From the NCBI GenBank assembly GCA_937863205.1, contig CALMGA010000136.1:1-30769 (forward strand): DNA of 30,769 bases. The letters run 5' to 3'. Position 1 is the stretch's first letter; the number at the start of each line of letters is the position of its first letter. Position numbers and translations under genes: made by a program. This document shows positions 26,738 to 30,769 of this stretch, piece after piece. The notes below the pieces were generated by a model, which had not been told where the DNA came from, did not search any database, and worked only from the letters and a program-made list of their open reading frames with translations. Source of the stretch: an uncultured Beijerinckiaceae bacterium. Lineage in GTDB: Bacteria; Pseudomonadota; Alphaproteobacteria; Rhizobiales; Beijerinckiaceae.

Positions 26738-27670
26738 AAGACGCTGAACAAGGAATACGACGCCGCCCACATGCTGGCGCCGATGCCCATCGCCATTTCG
26801 CTGGGCATCGGCTCCAGCCCGCAGCCCTACACCATGCCGGCGGTGGAGAACGTCAACGGCCAGGCGATCACGCTTGCCGTGAAGCACAAGGACAACCGCG
26901 ACCCCAGGAAATGGCAGGGCCTGAAGTTCGCCGTGCCCTTCGATTATTCCATGCACAACTACCTGCTGCGCTACTACCTCGCCGAGAACGGCATCGACCC
27001 GGACAAGGACGTGCAGATCCGCGCCGTGCCGCCGCCGGAAATGGTCGCCAACCTGCGCGCCGGCAACATCGACGGCTTCCTCGCCCCCGATCCGGTGAAC
27101 CAGCGCGCCGTGTACGACAACGTCGGCTTCATCCACCTGCTGTCGAAGGAGATCTGGGACCGCCACCCCTGCTGCGCCTTCGGCTGCTCGCAAGCCTTCA
27201 TCACGGAAACCCCGAACACCTACGCCGCCCTGCTGCGCGCCATCATCGAGGCGACCGCCTATGCGTCCAAGGCCGAGCACCGCAAGGAGATCGCCGCCCA
27301 GATCGCGCCGGCGAACTACCTCAACCAGCCGGTGACGGTGGTGGAACAGGTGCTCACCGGCACCTTCGCCGACGGCCTGGGCAAGGTGCAGAAGGTGCCC
27401 GACCGCGTCGACTTCGCCCCCTTCCCCTACGACTCCTTCGCCATCTGGATCCTGACCCAGATGAAACGCTGGGGTCAGCTCAAGGGCGACGTCGACTGGA
27501 AAACGGTGGCCGACAAGGTCTACCTCGCCACCGACGCCGCCCGCCTGATGAAGGAGGACGGGCAGACCCCGCCCGCGACCTCGATGAAGACCTTCGTGGT
27601 GATGGGCAAGACGTTCGACCCGACCAAGCCGCAGCAGTACCTCGACTCGTTCGCCATCAAGAAAGTCTGA
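26726..27670 (+). pseudogene. NrtA/CmpA-like ABC transporter substrate-binding protein, 5'-truncated
   Basis: The remaining 314 codons encode the C-terminal three quarters of a nitrate/bicarbonate/cyanate-type periplasmic binding protein: YDAAHMLAPMPIAISLGIGS, FAVPFDYSMHNYLLRYYLAE, VPPPEMVANLRAGNIDGFLA, DPVNQRAVYD, ANYLNQPVTVVEQVLTGTFA and ILTQMKRWGQ. Full-length members are about 400-450 aa; the signal peptide and roughly the first 100 residues are absent. Left of about 26726 the frame is open only as antisense of the regulator. GTG 26726 could act as a start but would give a protein with no export signal, so it is probably non-functional as a periplasmic receptor. nrtB- and nrtC-like genes and cynS follow. 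Confidence 0.8.
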
Positions 27671-27754
27671 ACCGCCGCGATCGCCGCCGACCCGCCGCTG
27701 CACAGCCCGGGAAGGGACGTCCTTCCAATTATCGGTGTGCGCCGGTGCCCTACA

Positions 27755-27850
27755 GCTTCGGACCGAAAAGTGCGCGGCGGTTTTCGGACAAATCCGATGC
27801 GGCACAAGGATTCAGAGCATCGCACCGGATCCGATTGTGGGTTCGGTGCC
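27755..27850. repeat. Dispersed composite palindromic repeat, diverged copy (A+B)
   Basis: Unit A (27755-27800) has one mismatch in its left outer arm. A tail similar to that at 23147-23162 follows, then unit B (27817-27850, GCATCGCACC to GGTTCGGTGCC). The orientation is the same as the copies at 23.1-23.26 kb. It lies between the nrtA-like remnant and nrtB, where mRNA hairpins could affect stability or expression of the downstream genes. Confidence 0.8.
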
Positions 27851-27872
27851 CAAGCCCGCGAAGGACCAGGCC

Positions 27873-28712
27873 ATGATCTCGTCGCTCCGCCTGCGCGCCG
27901 CTCTGGTGTCGCTGGTCCTTCTCGTCGTTTTGCTGGGCGCGTGGCAGCTCGCCGTCGGCGGCGTCGGCAAGACGCAGGCGATGGACCCGGACTACGCCGC
28001 GCTGATGGGACAGGCGGCCAACACCGGCAGGTCGGCGATGCCCGGCCCGCTCGACATCGGCGCCACCATCTGGGGCCACCTCAAGGACCCGTTCTACGAC
28101 CACGGCCCCAATGACAAGGGCATCGGCATCCAGCTCGCCTATTCCGTCGCCCGCGTCGCGCTGGGCTACCTGCTGGCGATGATCGTCGCCATCCCGCTCG
28201 GCTTCCTGATCGGCATGTCGCCGCTGATGAACCGCGCCCTCGATCCCTTCATCCAGCTCCTCAAGCCGGTGTCGCCGCTGGCCTGGATGCCGCTCGCCCT
28301 TTACACCATCAAGGACTCCGGCAAGTCGGCGATCTTCGTGATCTTCATCTGCTCGATCTGGCCGATGCTCATCAACACCGCCTTCGGCGTCACCACGACC
28401 CGCAAGGAATGGCTCAACGTCGCCCGCACGCTGGAGGTCGGGCCCGTCCGGCGCGCCTTCACGGTGGTGCTGCCGGCCGCCGCGCCGACCATCCTGACCG
28501 GCATGCGCATCTCCATCGGCATCGCCTGGCTCGTCATCGTGGCGGCGGAAATGCTGGTCGGGGGCACCGGCATCGGCTACTTCGTGTGGAACGAGTGGAA
28601 CAACCTGTCGATCATCAACGTGATCGTCTCCATCCTGGCGATCGGCCTCGTCGGCCTCGTTCTCGATCAGGTCCTGGCCACGGCGCAGCGCGCCGTGGCC
28701 TTTCCGGAGTAG
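27873..28712 (+). CDS. NrtB-like ABC transporter permease (cyanate/nitrate type)
   Basis: This is a 279-aa inner-membrane permease of the NrtB/SsuC class, the transmembrane component of a nitrate/cyanate-type importer. It has an N-terminal signal anchor, about six transmembrane segments and the ABC EAA loop (LEVGPVRRAFTVVLPAAAPT) before a typical GMRISIGIAWLVIVAAEMLV, then GIGYFVWNEWN. ATG 27873 has an AAGGA element upstream. It is intact, unlike the neighbouring binding-protein gene from which the composite repeat separates it, and is followed after 8 nt by the ATPase gene. Confidence 0.9.
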   Translation: MISSLRLRAALVSLVLLVVLLGAWQLAVGGVGKTQAMDPDYAALMGQAANTGRSAMPGPLDIGATIWGHLKDPFYDHGPNDKGIGIQLAYSVARVALGYLLAMIVAIPLGFLIGMSPLMNRALDPFIQLLKPVSPLAWMPLALYTIKDSGKSAIFVIFICSIWPMLINTAFGVTTTRKEWLNVARTLEVGPVRRAFTVVLPAAAPTILTGMRISIGIAWLVIVAAEMLVGGTGIGYFVWNEWNNLSIINVIVSILAIGLVGLVLDQVLATAQRAVAFPE

Positions 28713-28720
28713 CGCGCGCG

Positions 28721-29686
28721 ATGTCGTCGGCGTCCCCGATCCCGCTCCGCAGACCGTCGCCCGACCAACCCGTGCCGGCCGGCCGGGTCGACGACAGGCT
28801 GATCTCCATCGAGGGCATCGCCCGGCGCTATCCCGCCCCCGGCGGCAAGACCACCACCATCTTCGCCGATCTCTGGCTCAAGGTCGGGCGCGGCGAGTTC
28901 GTCTGCACCATCGGCCATTCCGGCTGCGGCAAGACCACCGTGCTCAACATCCTCGCCGGGCTGGACAAGCCCAGCGCCGGCTCGGTGATCGTCGACAACC
29001 AAGCCATCAGCGGCCCAAGCCTCGACCGTGCCGTGATCTTCCAGGGCCACGCCCTGCTGCCGTGGCGCACCGTGCTCGGCAACGTCAGCTATGCCGTGAC
29101 CTCGCGCTGGCGCAAGGCGTCCAAGGCCGAGGTCGCCGAACGCGCCCGCCGCGCCATCGCCACCGTCGGCCTCGCCGGCTCCGAGCACAAGCACCCGTCC
29201 GAACTCTCGGGCGGCATGAAGCAGCGCGTCGGCATCGCCCGCGCGCTCGCCATCGAGCCCAAGATCCTGCTGATGGACGAACCCTTCTCCGCGCTCGACG
29301 CGCTGACGCGCGGCACCCTGCAGGACGAGGTGCGCCGCATTTGCGTCGAGGCCGGGCAGACGGTGTTCATGATCACCCACGACGTCGACGAGGCGATCTA
29401 CCTCGCCGACAAGATCGTGCTGATGACCAACGGTCCCGGCGCCAGGGTGGCAGAGATCGTGGAGAACCCGCTCAGCCGCGACCGCACCCAGCTCCACCAC
29501 GCGCCCGGCTACTACGCCCTGCGCAACCACCTGATGGACTTCCTGGTGACGCGATCAAAGACGCTGCGCGATCAGGGCATGCCGGACGGCTACGATCCGC
29601 GTCACCCGCCCCTGGTGCGTCCGGCGCTGAGCAAGGAAGATGCAGCCTCGATCGCAGCCGTGCAGCCGGACGTGCGACGGGCATAG
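28721..29686 (+). CDS. NrtC/NrtD-like ABC transporter ATP-binding protein
   Basis: This 321-aa ABC ATPase drives the importer with the permease encoded upstream. It shows Walker A GHSGCGKTT (65-73), the Q-loop IFQGHALLPWRTV, signature LSGGMKQRVGIARALA, Walker B ILLMDEPFSALDALTR and the switch His in FMITHDVDEAIYLADKI. It has a single ATPase domain with a short C-terminal extension and lacks the binding-protein-like regulatory domain of cyanobacterial NrtC, so it is closer to NrtD/CynD type. It starts 8 nt after nrtB. cynS downstream points to cyanate as the likely substrate. Confidence 0.92.
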   Translation: MSSASPIPLRRPSPDQPVPAGRVDDRLISIEGIARRYPAPGGKTTTIFADLWLKVGRGEFVCTIGHSGCGKTTVLNILAGLDKPSAGSVIVDNQAISGPSLDRAVIFQGHALLPWRTVLGNVSYAVTSRWRKASKAEVAERARRAIATVGLAGSEHKHPSELSGGMKQRVGIARALAIEPKILLMDEPFSALDALTRGTLQDEVRRICVEAGQTVFMITHDVDEAIYLADKIVLMTNGPGARVAEIVENPLSRDRTQLHHAPGYYALRNHLMDFLVTRSKTLRDQGMPDGYDPRHPPLVRPALSKEDAASIAAVQPDVRRA

Positions 29687-29791
29687 CTCACATCGCCCGC
29701 CGCGAACGGCGGCTGCGATCAAGCAATCCCGACCTTCAAACCGTCACCGCGTCGAATCGAGCGGAGGCGCCCTTCCAGATGGAGACAAACG

Positions 29792-30274
29792 ATGAAGCGC
29801 GAAGAGCTCACCGAGAAGCTGCTCGATATCAAGCGGGAAAAGGGCTGGAGTTGGAAGCACATCACGGGCGAGATCGGCGGCATGTCGGAAGTGCTCGTCG
29901 TCGGCGCCCTGCTTGGCCAGATGAAGCTGACCAAGCCGGTGGCGGAGAAGGCGGCCGAGCTGTTCGGCTTGAGCGAGGTCGAGAAACGCATGCTGAACGA
30001 AGTGCCGATGCGCGGCATGCCCATGCCGCCGACCGATCCGCTGATCTACCGCTTGTACGAGCTCGTCATGATCAACGGTCCGGCCTGGAAGGCGCTGATC
30101 GAGGAAGAGTTCGGCGACGGCATCATGTCGGCGATCGACTTCGAGATGGTGCTGGAGCGGCTGCCCGACCCCAAGGGGGATCGCGTCAAGATCGGCATGT
30201 CCGGCAAGTTCCTGCCCTACAAGTACTACGGCGCCACGGGCAACCACGCCCAGCTCGGCTACAAGGAAGAGTGA
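29792..30274 (+). CDS. cynS: Cyanate hydratase (cyanase)
   Basis: Cyanase converts cyanate and bicarbonate to ammonia and carbon dioxide, allowing cyanate detoxification or use as a nitrogen source. The 160-aa protein is full length, with the N-terminal helical DNA-binding-like domain (about 1-75) and the catalytic C-terminal domain. Active-site residues Arg87 and Glu90 (YRLYE) and Ser113 (GIMSAIDF) keep the 3- and 23-residue spacings of E. coli Arg96/Glu99/Ser122. ATG 29792 starts MKREELTEKLLDIKREKGWS. It lies 105 nt after the ATPase gene and probably shares its transcript. Confidence 0.97.
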   Translation: MKREELTEKLLDIKREKGWSWKHITGEIGGMSEVLVVGALLGQMKLTKPVAEKAAELFGLSEVEKRMLNEVPMRGMPMPPTDPLIYRLYELVMINGPAWKALIEEEFGDGIMSAIDFEMVLERLPDPKGDRVKIGMSGKFLPYKYYGATGNHAQLGYKEE

Positions 30275-30554
30275 AGCGACAGCGCCGGACTGTTCATCCC
30301 GGGCCAGCTTACGCGATGCGCGCGTTCCGATCGCATTCGATGGCCGCACCGTTTCGACGTGCGCATCGCATTCGTTCGAAGCTCCCGCCACGCATGCCGT
30401 CGGGATGAGGAGGACGATCCGAAGGCAGGCACAAAAAGGTCCTGTATCATTTTCGCAGGGATGAATTATTGTGCTTCATCTCTGCGCGATGAGCTTCGGC
30501 CGGGCCATCGATGCGGGAATGCTTTCAACCATTGGCAACGAGCGAGAGCTTCGG
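30275..30554. other. Gap downstream of cynS
   Basis: This 280-nt stretch separates cynS from the convergent Hpt-like gene. It contains near-repeated TCGCATTCG words, a loose long-range complement (GCGATGCGCGC versus GTGCGCATCGC), and an AT-richer patch at 30430-30475. I see no convincing terminator with a T-run. Confidence 0.3.
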
Positions 30555-30769
30555 CTACAGCAGCGCATCGATGCTGCCGATCGCGCGATCCCGGGCCGTT
30601 CGCAAGGCGCGAAAGGCATTGGCGAGGACCTCGTCTTCGGCGCGCATCACCTCGGTGCAGGCGGCGGAAAGGTCGCGAAAGCCGAGCATGTGTGCTCCGG
30701 CGACGGTGGAATGGGCACTACTTTGGCAGGTTGGCATTGACGGCGTCGGCCAGGAGCTTTTCACAATGC
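30555..30769 (-). pseudogene. Hpt-domain protein, partial, apparent frameshift
   Basis: The - strand frame ending at the stop 30555-30557 encodes part of a histidine phosphotransfer domain: AHSTVAGAHMLGFRDLSAAC with the phospho-acceptor His in AHSTVAG, then helices to SIDALL at the C-terminus. The preceding helix is not visible in this frame. A fitting helix (CEKLLADAVNANLPK) occurs in the adjacent frame and ends at a TAG at 30718-30720, so one inserted base near 30719 may split the gene. The rest lies beyond the right edge. The genuine product may be a phosphorelay or hybrid signalling protein, but that cannot be seen here. Confidence 0.45.

Noticed and set aside
26738..27805. Apparent N-terminal extension of the sigma-54 regulator
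   Set aside because: It is antisense to the NrtA-like coding sequence and has no sensor-domain features.
30471..30740. 89-codon frame on + near the right edge
   Set aside because: The opposite strand carries a recognisable Hpt-domain sequence, so this frame is its shadow.

Overview
The window is high-GC DNA from a phototrophic purple alphaproteobacterium, most likely in or near the Hyphomicrobiales (an inference). The reasons are a photosynthesis gene cluster with dark-operative protochlorophyllide reductase genes, lhaA, puhC, acsF and puhE; a full-consensus CtrA-type site; and a dispersed palindromic repeat of a kind common in that order. No rRNA, tRNA, CRISPR array or intact insertion sequence was seen.

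Region 1 (1-7716, + strand) is one tightly packed photosynthesis operon: end of bchN, bchB, bchL, bchM, lhaA, puhC, a ~100-aa conserved ORF, acsF, puhE. From bchL to acsF consecutive genes overlap by 1 or 4 nt. Compared with the usual purple-bacterial order (bchFNBHLM-lhaA-puhABC-acsF-puhE), bchH is missing between bchB and bchL, and puhA and puhB are missing between lhaA and puhC. Region 2 (7.8-12.2 kb) holds a hybrid sensor kinase, a TauE/SafE-type exporter, a periplasmic transglutaminase-like cysteine protease with a CtrA-type site upstream, and a small membrane protein.

Region 3 (12.3-19.2 kb, - strand) is a surface-glycan cluster, in transcription order: a 680-aa multidomain protein carrying the N-terminal half of a GT9 heptosyltransferase, a 173-aa ORF carrying the GT9 C-terminal half, a GT4 glycosyltransferase, bifunctional HldE, and an AGE-family epimerase. 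HldE makes ADP-heptose precursors and GT9 enzymes use ADP-heptose, so a heptose-containing surface glycan is a reasonable inference.

Region 4 (19.2-25.3 kb) is sparse accessory DNA. It has a small secreted protein, a TetR regulator divergent from a TetX-like FAD monooxygenase with two matched operator palindromes between them, tandem copies of the palindromic repeat, a Sel1-repeat gene remnant and an orphan SNF2-type helicase.

Region 5 (25.5-30.3 kb) is a cyanate/nitrate-type uptake and cyanase locus: sigma-54 regulator, NrtA-like binding protein, NrtB-like permease, NrtC-like ATPase, cyanase. The regulator and the binding protein are joined head to head at about 26.73 kb, and both have lost their 5' ends. 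Another copy of the repeat lies between the nrtA remnant and nrtB. The window ends in a probably frameshifted Hpt-domain gene on the - strand.
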